Origin: Psychromarinibacter sediminicola
GTDB taxonomy: Bacteria; Pseudomonadota; Alphaproteobacteria; Rhodobacterales; Rhodobacteraceae
Direction: 5' to 3'
Assembly: GCF_029168335.1 (NCBI RefSeq)
Contig: NZ_JARGYC010000037.1
Span: 1 to 47,509, forward strand
Length of the DNA: 47,509 nucleotides
A program made the translations under genes and the position numbers. Below the pieces are notes generated by a model that was not told the origin of the DNA, ran no database searches, and saw only the letters and a list, made by a program, of their open reading frames with translations. Shown here one piece after another: positions 35,014 to 42,994 of the stretch; position 1 is the first letter of the stretch; each line of letters begins with the position of its first letter.

Positions 35014-35223
35014 TTAGGGTTCCTGCGCGTCCGCCCTGCTTTGCCGCGGCCCATACAGCTTCTCGCCCAGCTGTCGGACCAGCTCCCGCTCTGGCCAGCT
35101 GAGGCGCTCATCGTCAATTGAGATGGCGAGCACGCCCTGATCGCGCCACCCGTCCCTTTTCACGCGGTCCGGGTCGCGGCGCTCGCCACCATAGCCCGGA
35201 GGATGCCAGCGCATCGTCTTCAT
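35014..35223 (-). CDS. Small conserved protein, third gene of TOPRIM-helicase operon
   Basis: The 69-residue protein is Arg- and Asp-rich, with RDQGVLAISIDDERLSWPER and LVRQLGEKLYGPR as the conserved-looking parts. ATG 35223 has AGGAGG eight bases upstream and overlaps the previous stop by four bases. No domain is recognised. Its fixed place behind the TOPRIM-helicase gene suggests it works with that enzyme. Confidence 0.65.
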   Translation of the reverse strand: MKTMRWHPPGYGGERRDPDRVKRDGWRDQGVLAISIDDERLSWPERELVRQLGEKLYGPRQSRADAQEP

Positions 35224-35747
35224 CCGTGCCCCTCCTGCCGCTCTCTTTCCAACGCCGCACGGGCTTGCTGGGCTCGGCGACGGTCGCGGTCGTTATCGAG
35301 GTCGATCCGGCTCTCGCCGGTCTCGCGGCTGATATGGCAGCCCTTGCCGTGACGCGCCCAGGCGATGAAGGCGTTGTCGATCCTGCCGTGGAGCGCGATC
35401 AGGGAGCTCTGGTTGGCGACCGAGATGAGCGGTGCGAGATGGCGCGAGAGGAACGGCAGCCAGTCCGCGGGGTTTGGGACGATGACATGCTCGACGAAGG
35501 AGAGCGGCGTTTCGATCAGCACGAAGAAGCCGTGGATCTCGCTCGGCCAGAACCGGATCTCGAGCGCACCGCCCAGCAAGCCCTCCTCGGTCAGCAGCGT
35601 GTATTCGCAGTCGAGGACACGCTCGAGCGCGCGATGCCAGTCCACGCGTTCGGTTTCGCTAATGCGCACGGCCGCATGATACCAGTCGGGCAACTCCGTG
35701 TCGTGAAATCGCCCGGCGTCGTAGAGGCGCATCCTGTCAAAACTCAT
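35220..35747 (-). CDS. Conserved hypothetical protein, second gene of TOPRIM-helicase operon
   Basis: The 175-residue protein has a well-folded core: YDAGRFHDTELPDWYHAAVR, DCEYTLLTEEGLLGGALEIR, and a HGFFVLIETPLSFVEHVIVP stretch, followed by a charged helical tail rich in Arg and Asp. I do not recognise the fold. It overlaps both neighbours by four bases (ATGA), so the three genes are made together. There is no signal peptide or membrane helix. Confidence 0.65.
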   Translation of the reverse strand: MSFDRMRLYDAGRFHDTELPDWYHAAVRISETERVDWHRALERVLDCEYTLLTEEGLLGGALEIRFWPSEIHGFFVLIETPLSFVEHVIVPNPADWLPFLSRHLAPLISVANQSSLIALHGRIDNAFIAWARHGKGCHISRETGESRIDLDNDRDRRRAQQARAALERERQEGHG

Positions 35748-38700
35748 GCCTCGGTCTCCTCTTCTGGTTGGGGGTGGTGGGTGCGGCGCAGGGCGGCGGG
35801 CTTCGCGGCGTCTAGCCGCGCAGACAGCGCTTCGAGCGCAGCGCGGCGCGCGGCGAGCACGGCCTGCATGCTGGCGGTCAGGCGGGATGCGAGGGTGTCG
35901 AGGCGTGCCGCCGCGGCGGGATCGGGTGCGTCAGATCCGGAGCCCGCGATCGACCGCATCTCGAAGCTGGCGAGCGGCCCGAGGCGGTTGGTGAGCCAGG
36001 CTTCCGGATCGGGAATGCGGGAGAGATCGACGCGGGCGGTGCGGGCGCGATGACCGGGACCCTCCGGGCGATAGGTCACCTCTGCGGAGGAGTGTGACAT
36101 TTGGCTATTATAGAGGTCTCTATAATAGCAGTTTGTCACACTCCTCGACCGATCCTGCCGCGCGGCGGCGGCCGTGGACCACAGCTCGGGGAAGCAGGCG
36201 GCCATGTCGGCGGCGTTCTCGATCTCGATGCCGGTCAGCGCCATCAGGTCGCGCCGGGTCGGGCGGAGGTCGGACCAGGGCACCAGCGCATCGACGGTGA
36301 CCGGCAGGACCACGTCCGTGAGCAGGTCGATCTCGAGCGGCGTGGCGGCGGTGCGGTTGACGCCGCGCCCGCGCCCCATCGCCTGGATCAGCTCGCCCTC
36401 GCAGATGCACCAGCGCACGGCCTCGGCGATGGGATCGGCATGTTCCTCCATCGCGAGCGGCGCGGTCCGGTCGTCCGCGAGCCGGACACGGCGTTCGAGC
36501 ATCGGATACCACCAGCCCGCGTCCTCCGGGTTCGGCGCGGGCACGCGGCCGGTCAGCGCCGTGGCAATCAGTTCAACGGTGCGCGGCGCGGGAAGCGTGC
36601 GGCCCAGCACCACCATGCCGCCGATCCCGCCCCAGCGGTCGAGCCCGCTCAGCGCGTTGAAATGCACCGCCTCAACCCGCGGCGGCAGCCCCGCGGACCT
36701 GAGCGCATCAATGGCGGTCTTCTGGCCCACCACCAGCAGATCGATTGCCTGGCCAGGGCGACGGCATTGGCGGGCCCGGAGGTCGATCCAGGCGCGGAGG
36801 TCGCGCAGCCGGGTCGCGGCGGCCTTGCGGTCGCGCTCGGGCGCATCGGCGGAGGGCGTCAGGGCGCGGGCCGAGGTCGGGCTGCCGGTGACTTGGCGGA
36901 CGCGGACCTGCGGCTGGCGCGCGGCGACGGGCGCGCCGATATCGATCCGTGGCAGGTAGGTCTGCACGAGTTCCGGCCGCAGCGTCGCGTCGAGATGCAG
37001 GATCGGCGCCTGGGCCGCCCAGCCGGTCCGCATCGGGCTGCGCCAGCGCAGGCGGAGGGCGCGGACCGAACCGGCCTCGGTCATGTCGTGCACGAGCTCG
37101 GCGCCGGCGGCGTCGTGGCCGTTCTCCAGCGCCTCGGCGAGGATCAGCCAGAGCGTGGCGCAGCGCCCGGGCGGCGCCCATGGCTCGCCCGCGGGCGGCA
37201 GGACCGCCTCGATGCGCTTGCGTCGCTCGACGGGCGACATGCCGGGGCGGAGGCCCGCGTCGCGCATCCGGCGGCGTTCCAGCGTCGCAGCATGGCGGCA
37301 GTCCTCCGGGGTGAGACCGACGGCTTCCAGCAAGCCCACACGCAGCGGACCGGGCTCCGTGACCCGCAGCGCCTTGCAGAGCCGCTCCCGCGCGGCGACG
37401 AGGTCGGCGGTGGCGCTGACATCCATCTTCCCCTTGCCGGTGTAGCAGGTGAGCGAGGTCCGGCCGGGCTCCAGCCCGTCCTGCGTGAGCGTCGCCTTGC
37501 CGTCGAGACCGCGCAGGCCCGACTGCCAGAACGCCTCGTCGATGACGAGGAGCCCGACCTCGCCGATGGCCTGCGGCTTCATGTGGAAAAGGCTGTCATG
37601 GGCGCAGACGATGACCTGCGCCGCCTGCGCCAGCGGCTTCTGGCGCTGGTAGCCGCAGTCGTGGAACCAGGGGCAGAGCAGCAGTTCCGCGCCGTTCTTG
37701 ACCTTGCAGCAGCTCTGTTCGACCGGATGCTCGATCTCGAGCGCGTCGAAGGTGGCCTCCGTGTCGAGGCACATGAGTTGGTCGGGATTGTCCGGCGTGG
37801 GATCGGACGCGGTGCGCCCCTTCCAGAGCATGGCGCTGAGGCCGAGCGCCTCGAAGGCCGCGACCTGCTCGGCCCCGAGATCGTGACGCGGCACGGCATA
37901 GACGACCTTGCGTGGCCCAAGCCCGCCCGCGGCGATCAGCTCGGCGATGGCGACGCGCGCGCTCGAGGTCTTGCCGAGGCCCACGTCGACCGGCAGGCCG
38001 AGAAGCGGAGGCAGCGCCGCCCGTGCAACGATGTTGAAATCCAGCGGATCGCGATTGGAGTCGGGGTTCTTGGCCTCCTCCTGCGCCGCCTCGACGGCGG
38101 CCCAGTAGTCCGGGATCGCGGTCATGAAGCGGGCGATGGCGTCGGCCAGGCAGGCGCGGGCCTCATCGGGCGTAAGGACCGGCGCGGGATAGGTCGGCGG
38201 TGGCGGCGGTATCCGGGCGGCACCAGCCACCAGCGCCGCAACGGCGTCCGGCCCCTCGGCGCAGAACAGGTCGTTGGCGTCGCCCGGGCTGCCCGGCGCG
38301 GCCAGACGGCCGTCGACCGCGAGAGCGACCTTGCGGGCCGCCTCGACACCGGGATTGCCATTGCGGTCGGGCTTCTCGTCGTTGTCGGCGACCAGGACGA
38401 GGTCGGCCGCCGGAAAGCGCGCCCGCAACGCCTCGGCCACCGGCATCAGGTTGCCCGCGTCCATCGCCGCGATCACGGTATGACCCGTGGCGATGTGCAG
38501 GCTCGCGCCGGTCGCCCAACCCTCGCAGATCAGGACGGGGCCGTTGGGCTCCCCGAGTGGCCCCGGCTCCGCGCCCACCACCGCGAAATGCCCCCGCTTT
38601 GCGCCGCCAGCGAGGAAGCGCTTGGCGCCGTCCGGCGCGATGGTCTCAACAGTGTGCAGGCGGCCGTCGCCGTCTTGCAGCGGCACGACGAGATGTCCGC

Positions 38701-39235
38701 GCGCGTCCATGCGCAAGCCGAGCGGCGCAACCTTCTTGGCAGTGAGATAGGAATGGTCATCCGGGGCTGGACGTGCGCTGGTCCAGATCCGCTTGGCGCG
38801 AGCTGCGGCTTCCTCTGCACGGGAGACGGCCGGGTCTGCATCGTCGTGAGGCGTCTGAGGCGCGGTTTCCGCGCCCGGCTGGGCCGGAGGTGAAACCGGC
38901 TTGTTCGTCGACAGGAACGATGGCGCCGGGTGCGTCCGGGTCGGCCGATGGCGTCGCCCGATGCCGATACGATCGGCCGTCCAGTCCAGCGCGTCGCCGC
39001 GGGAGAGACCGAGATCCCGGCCAACCAGATCGACGAAACCACCGCCGTCGCCCGTCTCATGGTCGAACCACATGCCCGCCTTGGCGCCGCCGATCACGAC
39101 CGCGAGGCTGCCCTTGCGGCCCCAGCGCCATTCCTGGCCCGCCCGGAAGGTCGGCTTGCCCAGCAGCTCCACCGCCAGTTCCGGCACGCGCGCGCGCAGC
39201 TCCGCATCGAAGGCCCGCCAGTCCCGCGCGCTCAT
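35744..39235 (-). CDS. TOPRIM-domain protein fused to a DinG/XPD-like helicase
   Basis: About 1163 residues. The N-terminus (1-75) resembles primase-associated domains (WRWGRKGSLAVVIGGAKAG, then FDHETGDGGGFVDLV). A TOPRIM domain follows (about 225-330) with the Glu in LICEGWATG and the acidic pair in LVADND. From about 410 comes a helicase-like part: Walker A VGLGKTSS (about 418), a four-Cys cluster QSCC..C...C (about 510-530) like the iron-sulfur region of DinG/XPD helicases, AAQVIVCAHDSLF, and a LLVIDEAFW motif II (about 562). The C-terminus is Arg-rich. It would prime or unwind DNA for the element. ATG 39235 is used; GTG 39247 is an alternative. A 60-bp palindrome lies within codons about 1030-1050. 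Confidence 0.8.
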   Translation of the reverse strand: MSARDWRAFDAELRARVPELAVELLGKPTFRAGQEWRWGRKGSLAVVIGGAKAGMWFDHETGDGGGFVDLVGRDLGLSRGDALDWTADRIGIGRRHRPTRTHPAPSFLSTNKPVSPPAQPGAETAPQTPHDDADPAVSRAEEAAARAKRIWTSARPAPDDHSYLTAKKVAPLGLRMDARGHLVVPLQDGDGRLHTVETIAPDGAKRFLAGGAKRGHFAVVGAEPGPLGEPNGPVLICEGWATGASLHIATGHTVIAAMDAGNLMPVAEALRARFPAADLVLVADNDEKPDRNGNPGVEAARKVALAVDGRLAAPGSPGDANDLFCAEGPDAVAALVAGAARIPPPPPTYPAPVLTPDEARACLADAIARFMTAIPDYWAAVEAAQEEAKNPDSNRDPLDFNIVARAALPPLLGLPVDVGLGKTSSARVAIAELIAAGGLGPRKVVYAVPRHDLGAEQVAAFEALGLSAMLWKGRTASDPTPDNPDQLMCLDTEATFDALEIEHPVEQSCCKVKNGAELLLCPWFHDCGYQRQKPLAQAAQVIVCAHDSLFHMKPQAIGEVGLLVIDEAFWQSGLRGLDGKATLTQDGLEPGRTSLTCYTGKGKMDVSATADLVAARERLCKALRVTEPGPLRVGLLEAVGLTPEDCRHAATLERRRMRDAGLRPGMSPVERRKRIEAVLPPAGEPWAPPGRCATLWLILAEALENGHDAAGAELVHDMTEAGSVRALRLRWRSPMRTGWAAQAPILHLDATLRPELVQTYLPRIDIGAPVAARQPQVRVRQVTGSPTSARALTPSADAPERDRKAAATRLRDLRAWIDLRARQCRRPGQAIDLLVVGQKTAIDALRSAGLPPRVEAVHFNALSGLDRWGGIGGMVVLGRTLPAPRTVELIATALTGRVPAPNPEDAGWWYPMLERRVRLADDRTAPLAMEEHADPIAEAVRWCICEGELIQAMGRGRGVNRTAATPLEIDLLTDVVLPVTVDALVPWSDLRPTRRDLMALTGIEIENAADMAACFPELWSTAAAARQDRSRSVTNCYYRDLYNSQMSHSSAEVTYRPEGPGHRARTARVDLSRIPDPEAWLTNRLGPLASFEMRSIAGSGSDAPDPAAAARLDTLASRLTASMQAVLAARRAALEALSARLDAAKPAALRRTHHPQPEEETEA
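36087..36146. repeat. 60-bp nested palindrome inside the TOPRIM-helicase gene
   Basis: Two perfect inverted pairs share one centre at 36116.5. The outer arms are GAGGAGTGTGACA (36087-36099) and its complement at 36134-36146. The inner arms are GCTATTATAGAG (36104-36115) and its complement at 36118-36129. The four-base spacers between arms do not pair. The core is AT-rich inside a GC-rich gene, yet the reading frame passes through it intact. Confidence 0.9.
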
Positions 39236-39725
39236 CGCCGCCCCCACGGGATGGGCGCATGCGCGCCGGTCGGCAAAGGAGCCGCGGCGGCATGGTGCGA
39301 GAGTTGGCGGAGACGGACGGACACGGGGGCTGCGGAACCGGTTGAAGGGCGTCGTTGCCCTCGGTTCTGCCGCGCATCAGACCGCCCTCGCGACGTCGGA
39401 ACCGGTCCGCCCGGCCACAGGCCATCGCTCCGGAAAGGGGTGATCCCTTCCGCCAAGGCATTGAAATAACGTCAATTAATGGGTGGACCCCAACGGGCCC
39501 AACGACCCCTGTGGAGCGCCTTCAGCGGCCGCGGCCGATCAGAGGGGTGACCCCTCGTCCGCGCGAACGCAGTGAACGGTTCCGCCCTTCATCGAGACGC
39601 CCAGCGTCCGGGGGCCGCATTTGCAACAGGGGTATCGAGGGCAATGGTAACGGCACGGGCCAGAGCCAGCCGCCGCCATAATCGCGTTGTCCCCAACAAC
39701 GCGCTTGCGGGCGCCTTCGCCGATC
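39236..39725. other. Upstream region of the TOPRIM-helicase operon with operator-like repeats
   Basis: This 490-base gap contains three palindromic sites of related sequence: AAGGGGTGATCCCTT (39435-39449), GGGTGGACCCC (39481-39491, identical to one at 34959) and GAGGGGTGACCCCTC (39542-39556). An AT-rich patch (TTAATTAATG-like, about 39471-39482) marks the probable promoter of the operon. Open frames here on both strands look like shadows. No gene is called. Confidence 0.55.
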
Positions 39726-40439
39726 CTATCCGGTCTGGCGCAGATCGGGCCCCAGCACCCGCTTCGCGCCGCCGCGCTGTGCCGACGGCAGCCGGATCAG
39801 CGTGGCCATGGCGTCGGCCAGCTTGTTCGACACCGGCTCGCCCTCGATCTGCTGCTCGAGGAACCAGTCGACGAGGCAGTCCTTCTTGCCCTGGTCCTCG
39901 GCCGTGATCCCGAAATGTGCAATCGCGGTCTGCATCAACTCGAGATAGGGCGTGGTGTAAATCGCATCTGCCGCGTCCTGTGCAGGCCGCACCGGCTCCG
40001 GGATGTAATCCGGCCAGATCGCCTTCACGAGGAAACGCGCCACGCGGATGTCGATGAATTCCCAATCCCGCGCGGTCAGTCGCCCGAATGAACACTTGCC
40101 CTCGCGCCACTGCTCCGGGCGGATGCTGGTGTGGTAGCCCGAATGCAGACCGAAGCCGCTGCTGCTGCCGCCATTTCCCCAGCCATGCGTCCGCTCTTCG
40201 GTGTAACGGCCCTGCGCCAGAAGATCGCCGTCCCTCAGCGCGACGAGCAACTCGGTCTCCCCTTCCGCCTTCCAGGCCACAGCGGGATCCTGCGGCGGGT
40301 TCCAGGTCTGGTATTCCGGCACAGGCTTCGGCGGCAGCTTTGCCGCCTCCGTGGCGCGCCGTGCGACGGTCACATTCTGCACATGGGCCAGCGCCTCTGC
40401 ATAACTCCATTGGGTACGGTCGAGCGTTTGCAGCGACAT
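39726..40439 (-). CDS. Uncharacterised protein of the element under a LexA-type promoter
   Basis: The 237-residue product is not recognised. Its middle is Gly-, Ser- and aromatic-rich (RTHGWGNGGSSSGFGLHSGY), with conserved-looking segments EWREG/FGRLTARDWEFIDIRVA and a helical C-terminal part (TPYLELMQTAIAHFGIT; VSNKLADAMATLIRLPSAQR). No membrane helix or signal peptide is present. ATG 40439 has CGAGG six bases upstream; earlier in-frame codons would cross the promoter. An SOS box overlaps its -10 region, so it should be induced by DNA damage. It lies between the TOPRIM-helicase operon and the recombinase cassette. Confidence 0.65.
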   Translation of the reverse strand: MSLQTLDRTQWSYAEALAHVQNVTVARRATEAAKLPPKPVPEYQTWNPPQDPAVAWKAEGETELLVALRDGDLLAQGRYTEERTHGWGNGGSSSGFGLHSGYHTSIRPEQWREGKCSFGRLTARDWEFIDIRVARFLVKAIWPDYIPEPVRPAQDAADAIYTTPYLELMQTAIAHFGITAEDQGKKDCLVDWFLEQQIEGEPVSNKLADAMATLIRLPSAQRGGAKRVLGPDLRQTG

Positions 40440-40471
40440 GGGCGGCCTCGTGAATCGATTGGGGACAGTTC

Positions 40472-40501
40472 GAACATAATGGGAACGCCCTGACCCCTCA
40501 A
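40472..40501 (-). promoter_or_regulatory. Promoter with LexA (SOS) box
   Basis: GAAC-ATAATGG-GAAC (40472-40486) is an exact GAAC-N7-GAAC, the alphaproteobacterial LexA box (GTTC-N7-GTTC on the other strand). On the minus strand, TTGAGG (40501-40496), a 17-base spacer and TATGTT (40478-40473) make a good sigma-70-type promoter, with the LexA box covering the -10. The gene start at 40439 follows about 27 bases after the predicted transcription start. Confidence 0.7.
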
Positions 40502-40509
40502 CCCACCAC

Positions 40510-40523
40510 GGTGTTGCAACACC
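40510..40523. promoter_or_regulatory. Perfect 14-bp palindrome in divergent promoter region
   Basis: GGTGTTGCAACACC is a perfect palindrome just upstream of the -35 of the LexA-box promoter and about 85 bases before the first gene of the recombinase cassette. Next to it are AAGGG-N5-CCCTT (40525-40539) and GGGGTGACCC (40553-40562), related to the sites in front of the TOPRIM-helicase operon. Confidence 0.5.
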
Positions 40524-40606
40524 TAAGGGGTTCACCCTTTCCGGCCGGGCACGGGGTGACCCGTTCCGAGGTCGCGGTCATCGGCGCAATCCGGCACCGA
40601 TGGATC

Positions 40607-40831
40607 ATGATGTTCGATCCCGGTCCCATTCGTCGCCCCAACCCGCTCGCCCCTTCGGCGATGACGCTCGCAGAGCGTCGCGCCGAGATGTGTGGTCTGC
40701 TGGCGCTCGGGCTAGTTCGGTTGCGGATGCGGGAGACGGGCGAAGTATCTGACGATACTGGAGAACGTTGCCTACACTATCCGCCCGACCAATGCCGTCA
40801 TGCAACTCCAACGCACCGGAGAAATGCATGA
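40607..40831 (+). CDS. Small leader protein of the recombinase cassette
   Basis: The 74-residue protein contains MTLAERRAEMCGLLALGLVR, LRMRETGEVS and a LHYPPDQ(C/S)RHATP-type ending, a form seen in front of DUF2924 genes in other elements. Its stop overlaps the DUF2924 start as ATGA. ATG 40607 or 40610 could start it; neither has a clear ribosome site. The function is unknown, but its tight coupling makes it part of the recombinase unit. Confidence 0.65.
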   Translation: MMFDPGPIRRPNPLAPSAMTLAERRAEMCGLLALGLVRLRMRETGEVSDDTGERCLHYPPDQCRHATPTHRRNA

Positions 40832-41283
40832 ACAAGCCCGATCGCATCCCCGCGCGCCTGGCCGCGCTCAAGACCACGCCGACGCCCGACCTGAAGAAAC
40901 AGTGGCGCGACCTGTTCGACAGCGAGCCGCCGCCGTTCAACCGGCGCAATCTGGAGAGCCGCCTGGCCTATCGCATTCAGGAACTCGCCTATGGCGGACT
41001 GCAGCCGGAGACGATCCGGCGGCTTGAGCGGCTGGGCGAGGAACTGGACGGCGGCGACAGGAAGAAGCGCGGCATGCGCGCCAACCGCGACCGCCCGATC
41101 ACCGGAACGCGGCTGCTGCGCGAGTGGCAGGGCGTCGAACAGGTCGTCACCGTCACCGCCGACGGCTTCGAATGGCAAGGGCGGCCGTACAAGTCGCTGT
41201 CCGCCATCGCGCGCGCGATCACCGGCACCCGCTGGAACGGATGGGTCTTCTTCGGGCTCAAGAACCACAGGGGGCGGACATGA
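40828..41283 (+). CDS. DUF2924-family protein
   Basis: The 151-residue protein is a typical DUF2924 member: LKKQWRDLFDSEPPPFNRRN near the N-terminus, LAYRIQELAYGG, then GTRLLREWQGVEQVVTV and a DGFEWQGRPYKSLSAIARAI stretch ending in GTRWNGWVFFGL. Members almost always precede a serine recombinase and are thought to help it, perhaps as recombination directionality or accessory DNA-binding factors. ATG 40828 has GGAGA six bases upstream and an ATGA overlap with both neighbours. Confidence 0.88.
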   Translation: MNKPDRIPARLAALKTTPTPDLKKQWRDLFDSEPPPFNRRNLESRLAYRIQELAYGGLQPETIRRLERLGEELDGGDRKKRGMRANRDRPITGTRLLREWQGVEQVVTVTADGFEWQGRPYKSLSAIARAITGTRWNGWVFFGLKNHRGRT

Positions 41284-42605
41284 CGAAGCCGCCGGAAAAA
41301 TCGAAGGTCGTCCGCAAGCTGCGTTGCGCGGTCTACACTCGCAAATCCTCCGAGGAAGGGCTGGAGCAAGAGTTCAACTCGCTCCACGCCCAGAGGGAGG
41401 CCTGCGAAGCCTACATCGCCAGCCAGCGCTCCGAGGGCTGGGTGCTTGTCCGCGATCAGTATGATGATGGCGGCATCTCCGGCGGCACGCTGGAACGGCC
41501 CGGCCTGAAGCGGCTGCTGGAGGACATCGAGGATGGGCTGGTCGATGTGGTGGTGGTCTACAAGATCGACCGCCTCAGCCGCTCGCTGGCGGACTTCGCC
41601 AAGCTGGTCGAGGTATTCGACCGCAACGGCGTGACCTTCGTGTCGGTCACGCAGTCGTTCAACACCACCACCTCCATGGGCCGGCTGACGCTGAACATCC
41701 TGCTGTCCTTCGCCCAGTTTGAACGCGAGGTGACCGCCGAACGCATCCGCGACAAGGTCGCGGCGAGCCGGAAGAAGGGCATGTGGATGGGCGGGGTGCC
41801 GCCGTACGGCTACCGCGTCGAGAACCGCAAGCTGGTAGTGGACGAAGAAGCCGGCAAGCATGTCCGCTGGATCTTCTCCCGCTTCCTCGAGATCGGCTCT
41901 GGAACGGAACTGGCCCGCGAGGTCGCGAAGCGCGGCATTCGCACGCCCCGCGGCAACCGGATCGACAAGAAGTACCTCTACCGGATGCTGAACAACCGCG
42001 CCTACGTCGGCGAGGCCGTCCACAAGGGCGATAGCTACCCCGGCGAGCACGACTCGATCATCGACCGTGAGACATGGGACCGGGTCCACGCCATCCTGCA
42101 GGAGAGCCCCCGTAAGCGGGCGATGCGCACCCGCGCTGCGACCCCGGCGCTGCTTAAGGGCCTGTTGTACGGACCCGACGGCGCGGCCTTCTCGCCGACC
42201 CACACGCGCAAGGGCGGCAGGCTCTACCGCTACTACGTCAGCCAGACGGTGCTGAAACACGGCGCCGGATCATGCCTGGTCGGCCGCGTACCCGCAGGCG
42301 AGATAGAGGCCACTGTCATCGACCAGCTGCGCGCCGTGTTCCGCCAGCCGGAGATCGTGGCGGGTACGTGGAAGGCGGCGCGCGCCCACGCCGACGACAT
42401 CACCGAATCCGAGGCCCGCGCGGCCCTGCAGCAGCTCGATCCACTGTGGGACGAACTGTTCCCCGCCGAGCAGGCGCGCATCGTGGCGTTGCTGGTCGAG
42501 CGCGTGGACATCGGCACGGAGGGCCTGAACGTCCGCCTCCGCGTCGATGGCCTTGGCGGCCTTGCGCGCGAAATGCTGGCTGGAGATATGGGGGCAGCGG
42601 CATGA
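41280..42605 (+). CDS. Large serine recombinase (resolvase-domain site-specific recombinase)
   Basis: The 441-residue protein has a resolvase catalytic domain (about 14-165; nucleophile Ser23 in VYTRKSSEEG, then SLHAQREACEAYI, IDRLSRSLADF, and LLSFAQFEREV) and a recombinase domain (about 170-300; GVPPYGYRV, then YLYRMLNNRAYVGEA). The zinc-ribbon position at about 305-345 reads GLLYGPDGAAFSPTHTRKGG, with Gly and Ser where cysteines usually sit, as I recall for this DUF2924-linked group. At 441 residues it is compact for the class. It is the likely integrase/excisionase of the element and overlaps both neighbours by four bases. Confidence 0.92.
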   Translation: MTKPPEKSKVVRKLRCAVYTRKSSEEGLEQEFNSLHAQREACEAYIASQRSEGWVLVRDQYDDGGISGGTLERPGLKRLLEDIEDGLVDVVVVYKIDRLSRSLADFAKLVEVFDRNGVTFVSVTQSFNTTTSMGRLTLNILLSFAQFEREVTAERIRDKVAASRKKGMWMGGVPPYGYRVENRKLVVDEEAGKHVRWIFSRFLEIGSGTELAREVAKRGIRTPRGNRIDKKYLYRMLNNRAYVGEAVHKGDSYPGEHDSIIDRETWDRVHAILQESPRKRAMRTRAATPALLKGLLYGPDGAAFSPTHTRKGGRLYRYYVSQTVLKHGAGSCLVGRVPAGEIEATVIDQLRAVFRQPEIVAGTWKAARAHADDITESEARAALQQLDPLWDELFPAEQARIVALLVERVDIGTEGLNVRLRVDGLGGLAREMLAGDMGAAA

Positions 42606-42994
42606 CGCGGGGCGCACCGATCCCGGAGACTGTGACGCTCCACATCCCTTACCGTGTCGTGAAGCGCGGTGGCCGGAAGGAGATGCAGCTGCCGGAGGGA
42701 GCCGTGCTGCCACGGCGGGCTGATAACACGCTGGTCAAAGCGCTGGCGCGCGCGTTCCGTTGGAAGCGGATGCTGGAGTCGGGTGAGTTCGCTACCATCG
42801 CCGAACTGGCCGAGCGCGAGGGGATCGCACCGTCCTACATGACCCGGGTCCTCCGGCTCACGCTGCTCGCGCCGGACATCGTTGAGGTGATCGTAGCCGG
42901 CGCGCAGGGACCGGAGGTGACGCTGGCGAGCGTGCTCGAGCCGTTTCCGTTAGAGTGGGCAGCCCAGCCGGAGCAATTCAGGCAGAATGGCTAA
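42602..42994 (+). CDS. Helix-turn-helix protein of the recombinase cassette
   Basis: The 130-residue protein has an N-terminal beta part (PETVTLHIPYRVVKRGGRKE) and a KorB/ParB-like helix-turn-helix near residues 55-85 (ATIAELAEREGIAPSYMTRV, LRLTLLAPDIVE). It closes the four-gene cassette with an ATGA overlap. A DNA-binding accessory or regulator of the recombinase is likely. It is also a candidate for binding the palindromes scattered in the element's control regions. Confidence 0.75.
   Translation: MTRGAPIPETVTLHIPYRVVKRGGRKEMQLPEGAVLPRRADNTLVKALARAFRWKRMLESGEFATIAELAEREGIAPSYMTRVLRLTLLAPDIVEVIVAGAQGPEVTLASVLEPFPLEWAAQPEQFRQNG

Larger units (their letters stand above)
33342..42994. mobile_element. 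Integrative element with serine recombinase, TOPRIM-helicase operon and DUF3489 protein
   Basis: The segment is bounded on the left by the cut phage-like gene at the glucan-synthase stop and on the right by the recombinase cassette. Its gene families (DUF3489, DUF2924, large serine recombinase, TOPRIM-helicase) recur together in mobile segments of Rhodobacterales. No direct repeat of the ends was found by eye, so the exact borders and the attachment core are unknown; the right end may lie anywhere between 42995 and 43344. Confidence 0.6.

Noticed and set aside
36101-38893. Very long plus-strand open frame opposite the TOPRIM-helicase gene
   Set aside because: It is antisense to a gene with clear TOPRIM and helicase motifs and is rich in Arg, Gly and Ala with no recognisable domain; long antisense frames are common in GC-rich DNA.
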